Below are positions 7,668-16,777 of a stretch of DNA of 64,000 bases, one piece after another. Both the position numbers and the translations under genes were made by a program. The stretch lies in NCBI RefSeq assembly GCF_041529975.1, contig NZ_CP168030.1:2914001-2978000 (forward strand), written 5' to 3'. The stretch's first letter is position 1. The number at the start of each line of letters is the position of its first letter. The stretch comes from Microbacterium maritypicum (GTDB lineage: Bacteria > Actinomycetota > Actinomycetes > Actinomycetales > Microbacteriaceae). The notes beneath the pieces are model-generated. The model had not been told where the DNA came from, ran no database searches, and saw only the letters and a program-made list of their open reading frames with translations.

Positions 7668-9043
7668 TCCGAGTCCCCGTTCCGGTTCGCGTCCGAGTTC
7701 TTCGATGAGGAGGCGGATTTGGCACCCTTGACGCTCGCCTTGGCCTGAGCCTTCTTCTTCGCCTTGGCCTCCGCGTCCTTCTTCGCCTGGGCCTTCACCT
7801 TCTCACGGGCCTCGGCACGGGCCTTCGCCTCGGCCTTGGCCAGCTCGATACGCTGCTGACGACGCGTCGGCGGCGGCGTGTCCGGGAGCTCGATGGCCAT
7901 CCCGGATTCGGCGACGTCACTCATGGCGTTCGCGGATGTGACGGCGTTGCGGCGCGAACGCATGAACAGTCCGAGGATGATCACGACGGCGATGACAGCG
8001 TCGATCGCCACGCCCCAGTTGCCGAGCCAGACGACGAGAAGCGCCGCCAGAGCGCCCACGGCTCCCGCTGCGGGAAGCGTGAGCAGCCAGCCGACGCCGA
8101 TACGACCCGCCGTCCGCCAGCGGACCGTGGAGCCTCGGCGACCGAGGCCGGAGCCGATCACGGAGCCCGAGGCCACCTGCGTGGTCGAGAGCGCGAAGCC
8201 GAGCGCACTGGAGGCCAGGATCGTCGCTGCCGTCGAGCTCTCCGCCGCGAAGCCCTGCGCGGGCTTCACATCGGTGAGCCCCTTGCCGAGGGTGCGGATG
8301 ATTCGCCAGCCACCGAGATACGTGCCGAGCGCGATCGTGAAGGCGCAGGCGACGATCACCCAGAGCTGCGGTTCGTGGTGCACGCCGGACTGCCAGCCGA
8401 TGGTGATCAGAGCGAGGGTGATGACACCCATCGTCTTCTGCGCGTCGTTGGTGCCGTGCGCGAGTGCGACCAGCGAGGACGTGAAGATCTGCCCCCAGCG
8501 GAAACCGTCGCGACCGTCGGGCTTGCCGTCATAACGTCGCGTGATCGAGTAGGCGATCTTCGTCGCCGCGAAGGCGATGAGCCCCGCGGTGACGGGGGCG
8601 ATGAGCGCAGGGAGCACGATCTTCGAGAGCACCATGCCGAAGTCGATGCCGCCGAGCCCCGCACCGACCAGGGTCGCGCCGATCAGGCCGCCGAACAGCG
8701 CGTGCGATGAGCTCGACGGAAGGCCCAGGAGCCAGGTCAGCATGTTCCAGGTGATGGCGCCGATCAGGCCCGCGAAGATCAGGGACAGGAAGAGGTCCGC
8801 CCCCGCGGAGATGATCGCGTCTTCGCGGATGATGCCGCCGGAGATCGTCTTGGAGACCTCGGTGGACAGGAATGCACCCACCAGGTTCAAGACGGCGGCG
8901 AGGAGGACGGCGGTCTTGGGCTTGAGCGCACCGGTGGCGATCGGCGTCGCCATGGCATTCGCCGTGTCGTGAAAGCCGTTGGTGAAGTCGAAGAAGAGTG
9001 CCAGCGCGATGACAAGCACGACGATGAGGGCTGCGGTTTCCAC
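7664..9043 (-). CDS. PiT family inorganic phosphate transporter
   Basis: This 459-residue protein carries the PiT signature twice in inverted topology: FDFTNGFHDTANAMATPIATG near the N terminus and ALAHGTNDAQKTMGVI in the middle, with about ten membrane segments. PiT carriers import metal phosphate with protons. The last 80 residues form a highly charged Lys/Ala/Glu tail. The start is uncertain: GTG 9043 begins right at the first membrane helix, as in relatives; GTG 9112 would add 23 residues without known domain, with only a distant GGAAG site. The stop overlaps the next gene. Confidence 0.88.
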   Translation of the reverse strand: METAALIVVLVIALALFFDFTNGFHDTANAMATPIATGALKPKTAVLLAAVLNLVGAFLSTEVSKTISGGIIREDAIISAGADLFLSLIFAGLIGAITWNMLTWLLGLPSSSSHALFGGLIGATLVGAGLGGIDFGMVLSKIVLPALIAPVTAGLIAFAATKIAYSITRRYDGKPDGRDGFRWGQIFTSSLVALAHGTNDAQKTMGVITLALITIGWQSGVHHEPQLWVIVACAFTIALGTYLGGWRIIRTLGKGLTDVKPAQGFAAESSTAATILASSALGFALSTTQVASGSVIGSGLGRRGSTVRWRTAGRIGVGWLLTLPAAGAVGALAALLVVWLGNWGVAIDAVIAVVIILGLFMRSRRNAVTSANAMSDVAESGMAIELPDTPPPTRRQQRIELAKAEAKARAEAREKVKAQAKKDAEAKAKKKAQAKASVKGAKSASSSKNSDANRNGDSE

Positions 9044-9187
9044 CGTTCGCTTTCGGTCGTTTGAGGAAGAAGGAGATGTCGACGTGATCGACGTGACGAA
9101 CGAAGAGTTCACCGTGGGTTTGACTTCCGTTAACCGGCCCCGCTAAATCCTCCCACCCTCCCCCGTGCCGGTCAACTCGACCTGGGA

Positions 9188-9193
9188 TAGCGT
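9188..9193 (+). promoter_or_regulatory. Leaderless -10 box of the oligopeptidase gene
   Basis: TAGCGT, then GGGACG, then GTG 9200. Confidence 0.65.
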
Positions 9194-9199
9194 GGGACG

Positions 9200-11299
9200 G
9201 TGACTGACGCTCCCCTCGCTGCCCGCCGCTCCACGCTCCGCACGCACCACGGTGACACATTCGACGACCCGTACGAGTGGATGCGGGCGAAGGACTCCGC
9301 CGAGGTCATCGCGCACCTCGAGGCGGAGAACGCCCACACCGACGACGAGACGGCGCACCTGGCCGACCTGCGCGAGCGCCTCTTCGAGGAGATCAAGAGT
9401 CGCGTGCAGGAGACCGATCTGTCCGTTCCCACCCGGCGCGGAGACTGGTGGTACTACAGCCGCACCGAAGAGGGCGCCCAGTACGGCATCCACTGCCGGG
9501 CCGCCGCGGAGCACGACGACTGGACTCCCCCGAGGCTCGAGGCCGGCGTGCCGGTTCCCGGCGAGGTCGTGCTGCTCGACGGGAACGTCGAGGCCGAGGG
9601 GCACGAGTTCTTCTCGCTCGGGGCGTTCGACACCTCGGACGACGCGACGAAGCTGCTCTGGTCGACCGACTTCGAAGGCGACGAGCTGTACACGGTGCAC
9701 GTGCGCGACCTCGTCTCTGGCGAGACCCTCGACGACGAGATCCCGAACACCGGCGGCGCCTTCTTCACCCCGGACGGCACCGGCGTCCTCTACACGACCC
9801 GAGATGAAGCCTGGCGGCCCGACACCCTGTGGCTGCACCGCCTCGGCACACCGGTCGCGGACGATGTCCAGCTGTTCCACGAACCCGACGAGAAGTTCTG
9901 GCTCGGCGCCGGGATCACCCGCAGCCGCCGGTACCTCGTCATCGGCGTCGGTTCGAGCATCACGAGCGAGGAGTACCTCGTCGATCTGACCGGCGACCTC
10001 ACCGCGACGCCTCGCCTGGTGTGGCCGCGCCGCGAAGGAGTGGAGTACTCCATCGATCACGCCGTGGTGGACGGCGAGGACAGGCTCTTCATCCTGCACA
10101 ACGACGGAGCCCTCGACTTCGAACTCGTCTCGGTGGCGGCGTCCGACCCTCAGGGCGAACGGCGCCGGGTCGTCGCCCACGAGGCGGGAAGGCGTCTGCT
10201 CGGCATGGATGCGTTCCGCGACTTCGCAACGGTCGAGTACCGCAGCGAGGGACTCGAGCGCGTCGGGCTTCTCGACTACACCACGAACACCGTCGACGAG
10301 ATCCCCTTCGACGAGCCGCTGTACTCCGCCGGAGTGAGCGGGAACCCGGAGTGGCACTCCCCCTTCCTGCGACTCGGATACACGTCGTTCGTCACGCCCG
10401 GCACGGTGTACGACCTCGACCTGTCGAACCGCGAGCTGGTGCTGCGCAAGCAGGTCACCGTACTCGGCGGCTACGACCCGGACGAGTACGGCCAGCGGCG
10501 CGAATGGGCGACGGCGTCCGATGGGGTGCGCGTGCCGATCTCCCTCGTGTGGAAGCGCTCATTCGGCGAGCCCGGTGCGGGAGCACGCCCCGTGCATCTC
10601 TACGGCTATGGTTCCTACGAGCATTCGATCGACCCCGGGTTCTCGGTCGCGCGACTCTCCGAGCTCGATCGCGGCGTGATCTTCGCGGTCGCTCACGTGC
10701 GCGGCGGCGGCGAGATGGGCCGCCAGTGGTACGAAGACGGGAAGCTGCTCAGCAAGCGCAACACCTTCACGGACTTCGTCTCCTGCGGTGAGCACCTGGT
10801 CGCGACCGGTGTCACCACGCCGAGCCGACTGGTCGCCGAGGGCGGCAGCGCGGGCGGACTGCTGATGGGCGCCGTCGCCAACCTCGCCCCCGAACTCTTC
10901 GCCGGAATCCTCGCCGGAGTTCCGTTCGTCGACGCTCTGACGACGATCCTCGACCCGTCGCTGCCCCTCACCGTGATCGAGTGGGACGAATGGGGCGATC
11001 CTCTCCACGACGCCGACGTCTACGAGTACATGAAGTCGTACTCGCCGTACGAGAACGTCCGCGACGGCGTCCAGTACCCCCGCATCCTCGCGGTGACATC
11101 ACTCAATGACACCCGCGTGCTCTACGTGGAGCCGGCGAAGTGGGTCGCACGTCTGCGCGAGGCCGGTGCCTCCGACGTGCTCCTCAAGTGCGAGATGGTC
11201 GCCGGGCACGGCGGCGTGAGCGGCCGCTACAACTCATGGCGGGAGCGCGCCTTCGAGCTCGCCTGGATGCTCGACACCCTCGGCCTCGCCGAGGCCTGA
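9200..11299 (+). CDS. ptrB: Oligopeptidase B-like S9 family serine peptidase
   Basis: A 699-residue prolyl-oligopeptidase-fold enzyme: an N-terminal beta-propeller region of about 400 residues, then a C-terminal alpha/beta hydrolase domain. The catalytic serine is in GGSAGG (Ser550). The other triad residues are probably Asp637 (SLNDTRV) and His670 (AGHGGV). The motifs DDPYEWMR near the N terminus and PFVDALTTILD after the nucleophile are typical of oligopeptidase B, which cuts short peptides after basic residues. The enzyme lacks a signal peptide, so it is cytosolic. The start is GTG, set by a TAGCGT box six bases upstream. Confidence 0.9.
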   Translation: MTDAPLAARRSTLRTHHGDTFDDPYEWMRAKDSAEVIAHLEAENAHTDDETAHLADLRERLFEEIKSRVQETDLSVPTRRGDWWYYSRTEEGAQYGIHCRAAAEHDDWTPPRLEAGVPVPGEVVLLDGNVEAEGHEFFSLGAFDTSDDATKLLWSTDFEGDELYTVHVRDLVSGETLDDEIPNTGGAFFTPDGTGVLYTTRDEAWRPDTLWLHRLGTPVADDVQLFHEPDEKFWLGAGITRSRRYLVIGVGSSITSEEYLVDLTGDLTATPRLVWPRREGVEYSIDHAVVDGEDRLFILHNDGALDFELVSVAASDPQGERRRVVAHEAGRRLLGMDAFRDFATVEYRSEGLERVGLLDYTTNTVDEIPFDEPLYSAGVSGNPEWHSPFLRLGYTSFVTPGTVYDLDLSNRELVLRKQVTVLGGYDPDEYGQRREWATASDGVRVPISLVWKRSFGEPGAGARPVHLYGYGSYEHSIDPGFSVARLSELDRGVIFAVAHVRGGGEMGRQWYEDGKLLSKRNTFTDFVSCGEHLVATGVTTPSRLVAEGGSAGGLLMGAVANLAPELFAGILAGVPFVDALTTILDPSLPLTVIEWDEWGDPLHDADVYEYMKSYSPYENVRDGVQYPRILAVTSLNDTRVLYVEPAKWVARLREAGASDVLLKCEMVAGHGGVSGRYNSWRERAFELAWMLDTLGLAEA

Positions 11300-11312
11300 G
11301 ACGCGACGACGA

Positions 11313-11338
11313 AGCCCGCCCGTTCGAACGGGCGGGCT
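11313..11338. terminator. Hairpin between ptrB and pfkA
   Basis: Perfect 13-base arms (11313-11325 and 11326-11338) centred on TTCGAA, between two convergent genes, so it can serve both. Confidence 0.7.
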
Positions 11339-11353
11339 CGTCGAGCGGAAGTC

Positions 11354-12382
11354 TCAGCCGAAGAGTGCGGCGGCCTCGTCGTAGCGGTAGCGCGGGACCG
11401 TGTTCAGCTCGCCCAGCGCATCGGCGAACGGCACCCGGACGATGTCGGTGCCCTGCATCGCCACCATCTGGCCCCAGGCTCCGTCGACGAGCGCGTCCGC
11501 GGCATGGAGGCCGAGTCGCGTCGCGAGGACCCTGTCGAACGCCGACGGGGAACCACCGCGCTGGATGTGGCCGAGGATCGTGGCGCGCGTCTCGATACCC
11601 GTGATGCGCTCGATCTCGGGAGCGAGCAGATCGCCGATGCCACCGAGCCGCGGCCGGTTGAAGGCGTCGAGCCCCTTGTCGCTGTATGCCTCGTCCATTC
11701 CGAGGAGCTTGAAGCCTTCGGAGACGACGACCAGGGGCGCGCGGCCGCGGTCGTGGGCGCTGGTCACGAGCTCGGTGATGTCGTCGATCGACATCGGCAC
11801 CTCGGGGATGCAGATCACGTGGGCGCCGGCGGCCATACCGGCGTGCAGGGCGATCCAGCCGACGTGGCGTCCCATGACCTCGGCGACCATGCACCGCTGG
11901 TGGGAGTCGCCCGTGGTGCGAAGCCTGTCCATCGCATCCGTGGCGATGTTCACCGCCGTGTCGAAGCCGAACGAGTAGTCCGTCGCCTGCAGGTCGTTGT
12001 CGATCGTCTTGGGGACGCCGATGACCTTGATGCCGTCCTTCGCGAGACGGTCGGCCGCGGCGAGAGTGCCTTCGCCGCCGATCGCGATGATGCCGTCGAT
12101 CTTGTGCCCGTAGAGGGTCTTGGCGATGTTCTCCGCTCCCCCGCGCTCGCCCTCGTAGGGGTTCGTGCGGCTGGTGCCGAGGATCGTGCCGCCGACCTTG
12201 GACAGGCCCTTCACCTCGTGGCGCGTGAGCGGCATGAAGTCTCCGTCGACCAGCCCCCGCCATCCGTCACGGATGCCGACGAACTCCAGGTCGTACGTGG
12301 TGGTGCCCTTGAGCACGATGCCGCGGATGACCGCGTTGAGTCCGGGGCAGTCGCCGCCGCTCGTCAGGATGCCGATCTTCAT
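11354..12382 (-). CDS. pfkA: 6-phosphofructokinase
   Basis: This 342-residue enzyme phosphorylates fructose 6-phosphate in glycolysis. It shows GGDCPGLNAVIRG (9-21), GGEGT (102-106), the catalytic PKTIDND (124-130) and EVMGRHVGWIALHAG. The residue pair that separates phosphoryl donors is of mixed type: the glycine in GGEGT matches ATP-dependent enzymes, while the lysine of PKTIDND is common in pyrophosphate enzymes. This combination is known from ATP-dependent actinobacterial PFKs, so ATP is the likely donor. GAAGG lies upstream of the ATG. It is convergent with ptrB. Confidence 0.93.
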   Translation of the reverse strand: MKIGILTSGGDCPGLNAVIRGIVLKGTTTYDLEFVGIRDGWRGLVDGDFMPLTRHEVKGLSKVGGTILGTSRTNPYEGERGGAENIAKTLYGHKIDGIIAIGGEGTLAAADRLAKDGIKVIGVPKTIDNDLQATDYSFGFDTAVNIATDAMDRLRTTGDSHQRCMVAEVMGRHVGWIALHAGMAAGAHVICIPEVPMSIDDITELVTSAHDRGRAPLVVVSEGFKLLGMDEAYSDKGLDAFNRPRLGGIGDLLAPEIERITGIETRATILGHIQRGGSPSAFDRVLATRLGLHAADALVDGAWGQMVAMQGTDIVRVPFADALGELNTVPRYRYDEAAALFG

Positions 12383-12563
12383 GCTGGTGCCTTCAGACGT
12401 TCGGGAGATGGGGGAAAGAGGCGACGCTGCCTTCGATCGACACTAGCGCCCCACGTACCCGGGCGCCATTCGAAGCCGACGAAAACCGTTGATCTTGACA
12501 CCACAATCCGCCGATATCGACGAACTTCTTGATCCCGAACGTCGAAGAGGCGAAACCGACGTT

Positions 12564-12579
12564 AAGAACCGGAGTTCTT
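12564..12579 (-). terminator. Weak hairpin after the SNF2 helicase gene
   Basis: Six-base arms AAGAAC and GTTCTT with loop CGGA, just after the TAA stop. It is short and has no T-run, so its role as a terminator is tentative. Confidence 0.3.
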
Positions 12580-12584
12580 CACTC

Positions 12585-14729
12585 TTATGCCGCGCCCAGA
12601 GCCTGCCGCAGCAGGTGCATGAGAGCCGCCAGCTGCACGGGTTCTGCGGCCGACTCCTCGACGGCCTCGCCGTCGAGCGCGCGTGCCGCGAGGCCTTGTT
12701 TCTGATCGATCAGCTCAGCGATCTTGGTGTCGATCGTGTGCGCGGCGATGATCCGCCACGCCGTGACCGGCTCGTCCTGACCGATGCGGTGCACGCGGTC
12801 GATCGCCTGAGTCTGTTCGGCCGCCGTCCAGGACAGCTCTGCGAGGACGACGTTCGACGCCGCCTGCAGGTTCAGGCCGACGCCGGCCGCGGTGAGCGAG
12901 CAGACCGCGATCCCCACGGAAGGGTCGCTGTTGAAGTCGTCGATCGCCTGCTGGCGAGTCGTCGAGGTCTGGTCTCCGCGGATCGACACCGACCGGATGC
13001 CCACGGCGGCGAAGTGGGCCTCCGCACGGTCCATCACGTCGATGTGCTTCGCGAAGAAGACGACCTTGCCGACAGACCGCTGCAACTGCGCTGCATAGTC
13101 CGCCGCGAGCTGCGCCTTGGCCTGGCCGATTCGGCGGACCATCGTGAAGACGTTGTCTCCTCCGGTGCCCGCAGCCTTCGACTCCTCGAGCTCGTTCTGG
13201 GCGACGAGGCGGACGATGTCCTCGTCGATCTCCCCGGGCGCCAGTCCACGGTCTCCGCGGGCCTCGATGATGCGACGGTACCGAGCCGCGAGCCGCTCGC
13301 CGAGTTCGCGTTCGGCCTGGCGGATGCTCCGTCCGAACTCGTCGTCGAGCTGCACCGGCAGATCGGCGATCAGCTTGTCCGGCAGATCGGCGGCGACGTC
13401 CTTCTTCTTGCGTCGCACGATGCCCATCGAGATGACGGCGTCGCGTGCCTCGGGGTAGAACGCCTTGTCGGCCGGGGTGAACCCCGTGGCGTCGAGCTTC
13501 TCCATCAGCTCGGGGCCGGGCTTCTCGCCCGTGGTCCACCCCAGGAAGCGCCAGATCGCGTCGAAGTCCTCGACGTCGTTGATCAGCGGCGTGCCGGTGA
13601 GGGCGAGCATCAGGGGATCATGCCCCGGCGTGCGCTCACGCACCTGAGCAGCCAGCGAGAGGACGTTCTGGGAGCGCTGCGAAGAGAGGTTCTTGATGAA
13701 GTGCGCCTCGTCGACGACCATTCCGCGCAGACCGATCGAGGCCAGCCACGACATGTGCCGATCGAGGATCTCGTAGTTCACGATGAACACGTCGGCGAAC
13801 GCGTCGATGTCGGTGCCGTCGCCCTGGATGACCGTGGCGCGGCGCTGCGGCGTCCACCGCTCGACCTCGCGCGCCCAGTTCATCTTCACGACGTTGGGCA
13901 CGACGACGAGCAGCGGGTACGCACCGGCCACCGAGGCGGCCAGCACCGACTGCGCCGTCTTGCCGAGGCCGGGCTCGTCTGCCAGGAGGAAGCTGCGGTG
14001 ACCCGCCTTCACCGCCTCCAGGAACCGCGACTGATGCACCATGACCTCGAGGCCCTTGGGCGAGATGTGGTCGTACTCCGGCGCCGGCGGCAGATCCATC
14101 GACGCAGCGGATCCGCCGGCTCCGGTCTCGAACGCCTTGTACAGCGGGCCCATGAGCTCCCAGCCGTCGAGGCGACGGCGCGGGGTCGCAGCCGGACGCG
14201 GCGTGAGATCCGGAGCGAGGAACGGGTTCGCCAGCTGCCGCGACTCGACCGAAGGAGGCGTGACCTGTCGCTCGGCGATCGCCGCGGGAACCGTGGAGAT
14301 CTGAACGGGTGCGGCATCGGCGATGATCAGCTCCTCGGGAGCGAGCTCCGCTCCCGACTCGAGAAGCCAGTCGCGTCGCATGCGCTTGGCGACCGGCGAC
14401 GTCGCCTGGTCGGCCTCGAGCAGCTGGATGAGCGACGTGTCGCGCGCGGCAGTCTTGGCGAGGATGGTGGCCACACCGTCGAGGCGCTTCAGCAGCTCAG
14501 CGCGTGCCGGGTCACCGATCTCGGCGTCCGCCTTCACTCTGGCGCGCTCCTCGCGCACCAGGAACGCGATCACCTGGAACTTCACCCGGTTCGTCGGGCC
14601 GAGCTTCCCGCGCTGCGACTTCGCCTCGATCTCGCGCACCTTGCGCGCCAGGATCGGGATGAGGGGTGCCTCATCGTCGCGACGGGACGTCTTCTTGCGC
14701 CGCGTGGCGGCGGTTGCCGTAGTCGGCAT
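12585..14729 (-). CDS. SNF2-family DEAD/DEAH-box helicase, SMARCAL1-like
   Basis: A 714-residue superfamily 2 ATPase. The N-terminal 200 residues are poorly defined. They are followed by Walker A in LADEPGLGKTAQS (Lys257), motif II VVDEAHFIKN, motif III LTGTPLIND, motif V AAGVGLNLQAA and motif VI QAIDRVHRIGQ. These are the RecA lobes of a SNF2 DNA translocase that moves along duplex DNA; bacterial members act in repair, fork remodelling or transcription recycling. The start at MPTTATAA is fixed by AGGAGGAGC directly upstream. The gene stands alone and has no methylase or nuclease partner, so a phage-defence role is not indicated. Confidence 0.88.
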   Translation of the reverse strand: MPTTATAATRRKKTSRRDDEAPLIPILARKVREIEAKSQRGKLGPTNRVKFQVIAFLVREERARVKADAEIGDPARAELLKRLDGVATILAKTAARDTSLIQLLEADQATSPVAKRMRRDWLLESGAELAPEELIIADAAPVQISTVPAAIAERQVTPPSVESRQLANPFLAPDLTPRPAATPRRRLDGWELMGPLYKAFETGAGGSAASMDLPPAPEYDHISPKGLEVMVHQSRFLEAVKAGHRSFLLADEPGLGKTAQSVLAASVAGAYPLLVVVPNVVKMNWAREVERWTPQRRATVIQGDGTDIDAFADVFIVNYEILDRHMSWLASIGLRGMVVDEAHFIKNLSSQRSQNVLSLAAQVRERTPGHDPLMLALTGTPLINDVEDFDAIWRFLGWTTGEKPGPELMEKLDATGFTPADKAFYPEARDAVISMGIVRRKKKDVAADLPDKLIADLPVQLDDEFGRSIRQAERELGERLAARYRRIIEARGDRGLAPGEIDEDIVRLVAQNELEESKAAGTGGDNVFTMVRRIGQAKAQLAADYAAQLQRSVGKVVFFAKHIDVMDRAEAHFAAVGIRSVSIRGDQTSTTRQQAIDDFNSDPSVGIAVCSLTAAGVGLNLQAASNVVLAELSWTAAEQTQAIDRVHRIGQDEPVTAWRIIAAHTIDTKIAELIDQKQGLAARALDGEAVEESAAEPVQLAALMHLLRQALGAA

Positions 14730-14963
14730 GCTCCTCCTGAGCGTGAAGGCTCCGGCTTCCCCATGAAGCCCTGAACCGTTCTCGTTGTCCGCGTGTGGCG
14801 TGAGCCAGGACCGTACGAACAGTGGGTCGTCTTCCCGTCGAAGCACGCGAGAAGCGTGAGAATCGGCGGGAGCCGACTCCATTCTATGTCATCGGACGGT
14901 CGTCCTGCAGATCGCCCACGCCGAGTCGTCGGACGACGACCGGGAAGTACCGTGGCAGGGCGA

Positions 14964-15917
14964 TTATGCGGATGTGATGCCGAGAGCCCGAGCAGCGTCC
15001 GTGACGTCCGCACCCATCTGCTCCATCAGCTTCTCGATGCCCTCGAAGGCGACCATGCCCCGCAGTCTCGCCACGAACTCGACCGTGACATCGTGTCCGT
15101 ACAGGTCGAGCCCGGTCTCCCCCAGCACGTGCGCCTCGACCTGACGTACGAGCACGTCGTCGAAGGTCGGATTCGTGCCCACCGAGATCGCGGACGGATG
15201 ACGGATGCCGGTGTCGTGGTCGACGAGCCACCCGGCATACACCCCGTCGGCGGGGACGAAGGCGTCGACGATGGTCGAGAGGTTGGCTGTGGGGAACCCC
15301 AGCTCCCGCCCGCGCTTGAGGCCGTGGACGACCTCGCCGCGGACGTCGGGATAGCGCCCGAGCACCGTGGCGGCCGAAGCGACGTCCCCCTCCATCAGCA
15401 GCTCTCGGATCCAGCTGGACGAGACGCGGCGAGGGGAACCGGGAAGATACACATCGTCGACGACCTCGACGGAGAAGCCGTAGCGAGGGCCGAGTTCGCG
15501 TAGCAGCTCGGGCGTGCCCGCGCCTCGGTGCCCGAAGCGGAAGTCCTGACCGACCAGGACGGTCGACACCTGCAGCGCACCGACGAGGATGTCGACGACG
15601 AAGTCCTCCGCGCTGCGGGCGGCCATCTCCTCGTCGAATGTGAGCACGAGTGTCGCGTCGAGCCCGAGGCCGCCCAACAGCTCGAGCTTGCGCTCGACCG
15701 TGACGACGTTCTCGGGACAGCGATCCGGCCGGATGACTGCCAGCGGATTGCGGTCGAAGGTCACGGCGACCGCGCGGCTCCCGGTGGCGGCGGCGGCTTC
15801 CTTCAGCCGTTCGATGACCGCACGATGACCGGCGTGGACACCATCGAACTTGCCGATGGCGACGGCGCTCGGGCCGAATCCGCCGGAAACCTCCTCCGGG
15901 CTGCGGAAGACGATCAC
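14964..15917 (-). CDS. ribF: Bifunctional riboflavin kinase / FAD synthetase
   Basis: This 317-residue enzyme converts riboflavin to FMN and then to FAD. The N-terminal nucleotidyltransferase domain has GKFDGVHAGH (22-31), and SSSWIRELL marks the link to the kinase half. The C-terminal flavokinase domain has ELGFPTANL with the PTAN motif and VYAGW. The GTG start at 15917 overlaps the stop of the upstream membrane-protein gene (GTGA), so translation is coupled. In related genomes ribF sits near truB, as here, but two small membrane-protein genes lie between them. A GTCGTC...GACGAC repeat about 25 bases past the stop may help termination. Confidence 0.93.
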   Translation of the reverse strand: MIVFRSPEEVSGGFGPSAVAIGKFDGVHAGHRAVIERLKEAAAATGSRAVAVTFDRNPLAVIRPDRCPENVVTVERKLELLGGLGLDATLVLTFDEEMAARSAEDFVVDILVGALQVSTVLVGQDFRFGHRGAGTPELLRELGPRYGFSVEVVDDVYLPGSPRRVSSSWIRELLMEGDVASAATVLGRYPDVRGEVVHGLKRGRELGFPTANLSTIVDAFVPADGVYAGWLVDHDTGIRHPSAISVGTNPTFDDVLVRQVEAHVLGETGLDLYGHDVTVEFVARLRGMVAFEGIEKLMEQMGADVTDAARALGITSA

Positions 15918-16351
15918 GCGTGCACCTCGGCCGGAATCGCGGCGTCCACGGGGCGGTGCGTGCGCAGCCACCAGATTCCGAACACCGGGAGGACCAGCGG
16001 GATGAACAGGTAACCGCGCCCGAACAGCGACCACACCGTCTCGTGCTGGAACAGCGCCGGCATCAGGATGCTCAGCAGTCCCACCACGAGGACACCGGTG
16101 AGCTCGAAGACGATAGCGACCCAGGCGACGGTGTACCACCCACGACGACGGGCCAGGACGAGCGCGAGTGTCGCGAGGATGTAGACGACCGCAGCGAGTG
16201 CGGAGAGGGAGTACGCCAGCGGTGCCTCGTCGAATCGGCGGACGATCTGCACGAAGCTGCGGCCTGTGGCGGCCAGCGCCATGACGGCGTAGACGATCAC
16301 GAGGACGCGACCGATTCCGGTCATCCGAGTGGAGGGGGCGGTGGAGCTCAT
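15914..16351 (-). CDS. Small four-helix membrane protein upstream of ribF
   Basis: A 145-residue integral membrane protein with about four hydrophobic segments: VLVIVYAVMALAA, YSLSALAAVVYILATLALVLA, VAWVAIVFELTGVLVVGLL and GYLFIPLVLPVFGIWWL. No named family was recognised. It ends in the stop codon shared with the ribF start, so it is co-translated with ribF. A role in flavin uptake is conceivable, but nothing in the sequence shows it. The start at MSSTAPS uses AGGATGGAA as its ribosome site. Confidence 0.72.
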   Translation of the reverse strand: MSSTAPSTRMTGIGRVLVIVYAVMALAATGRSFVQIVRRFDEAPLAYSLSALAAVVYILATLALVLARRRGWYTVAWVAIVFELTGVLVVGLLSILMPALFQHETVWSLFGRGYLFIPLVLPVFGIWWLRTHRPVDAAIPAEVHA

Positions 16352-16408
16352 AGCGCATTCCATCCTAGAGCCGCGGGAGGGCACCGGACTCCGCCACGAC
16401 CCCTCACG

Positions 16409-16777
16409 TCACGCGATCTGGACGGTCCAGATGACCTGCATGCGCCACAGCATGATCGCGATCGCGAGCGCGGCCACACCCAGGATCACCGTGCTCCACC
16501 GGCTGCGCTCCATGAGCGCCCACAGTACGGCTCCGATGGGCAGGAGCACCGCCGACACCAGGTAGACCCAGTACTCGAGCAAGTCCCCCGTCGGCGGGTT
16601 GCCGGCGAGCGGTGCGACGATCGCGACGATCACCTGGACGACGAGCAGCACCTCCACGAGCGCGAGCGCCCCGACGCTGATGTCGCTCGGTCGCCGACCA
16701 CTCAGTCCGGCGACGATGCAGAAGATCCCGGCAGCGACGGCGACTGCGATCTGCGCGATCGTGAGCCACAGGATCAT
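16409..16777 (-). CDS. Small four-helix membrane protein coupled to truB
   Basis: A 122-residue protein made almost entirely of four hydrophobic segments; it starts MILWLTIAQIAVAVAAG and ends MLWRMQVIWTVQIA. No family was recognised. Its ATG overlaps the truB stop (ATGA), so expression depends on truB translation. Codon use and composition match the neighbours. Confidence 0.7.
   Translation of the reverse strand: MILWLTIAQIAVAVAAGIFCIVAGLSGRRPSDISVGALALVEVLLVVQVIVAIVAPLAGNPPTGDLLEYWVYLVSAVLLPIGAVLWALMERSRWSTVILGVAALAIAIMLWRMQVIWTVQIA

Noticed and set aside
9044..9112. N-terminal extension of the phosphate transporter starting at GTG 9112
   Set aside because: The extra 23 residues are Ser/Thr-rich without a domain, and relatives start at the first membrane helix. 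It cannot be excluded because neither start has a strong ribosome site.
12489..14774. Long plus-strand open frame of about 760 codons over the SNF2 helicase gene
   Set aside because: It is antisense to a gene with all helicase motifs, its translation is rich in Arg, Asp and Leu without any domain, and it reflects GC-rich codon bias on the other strand.
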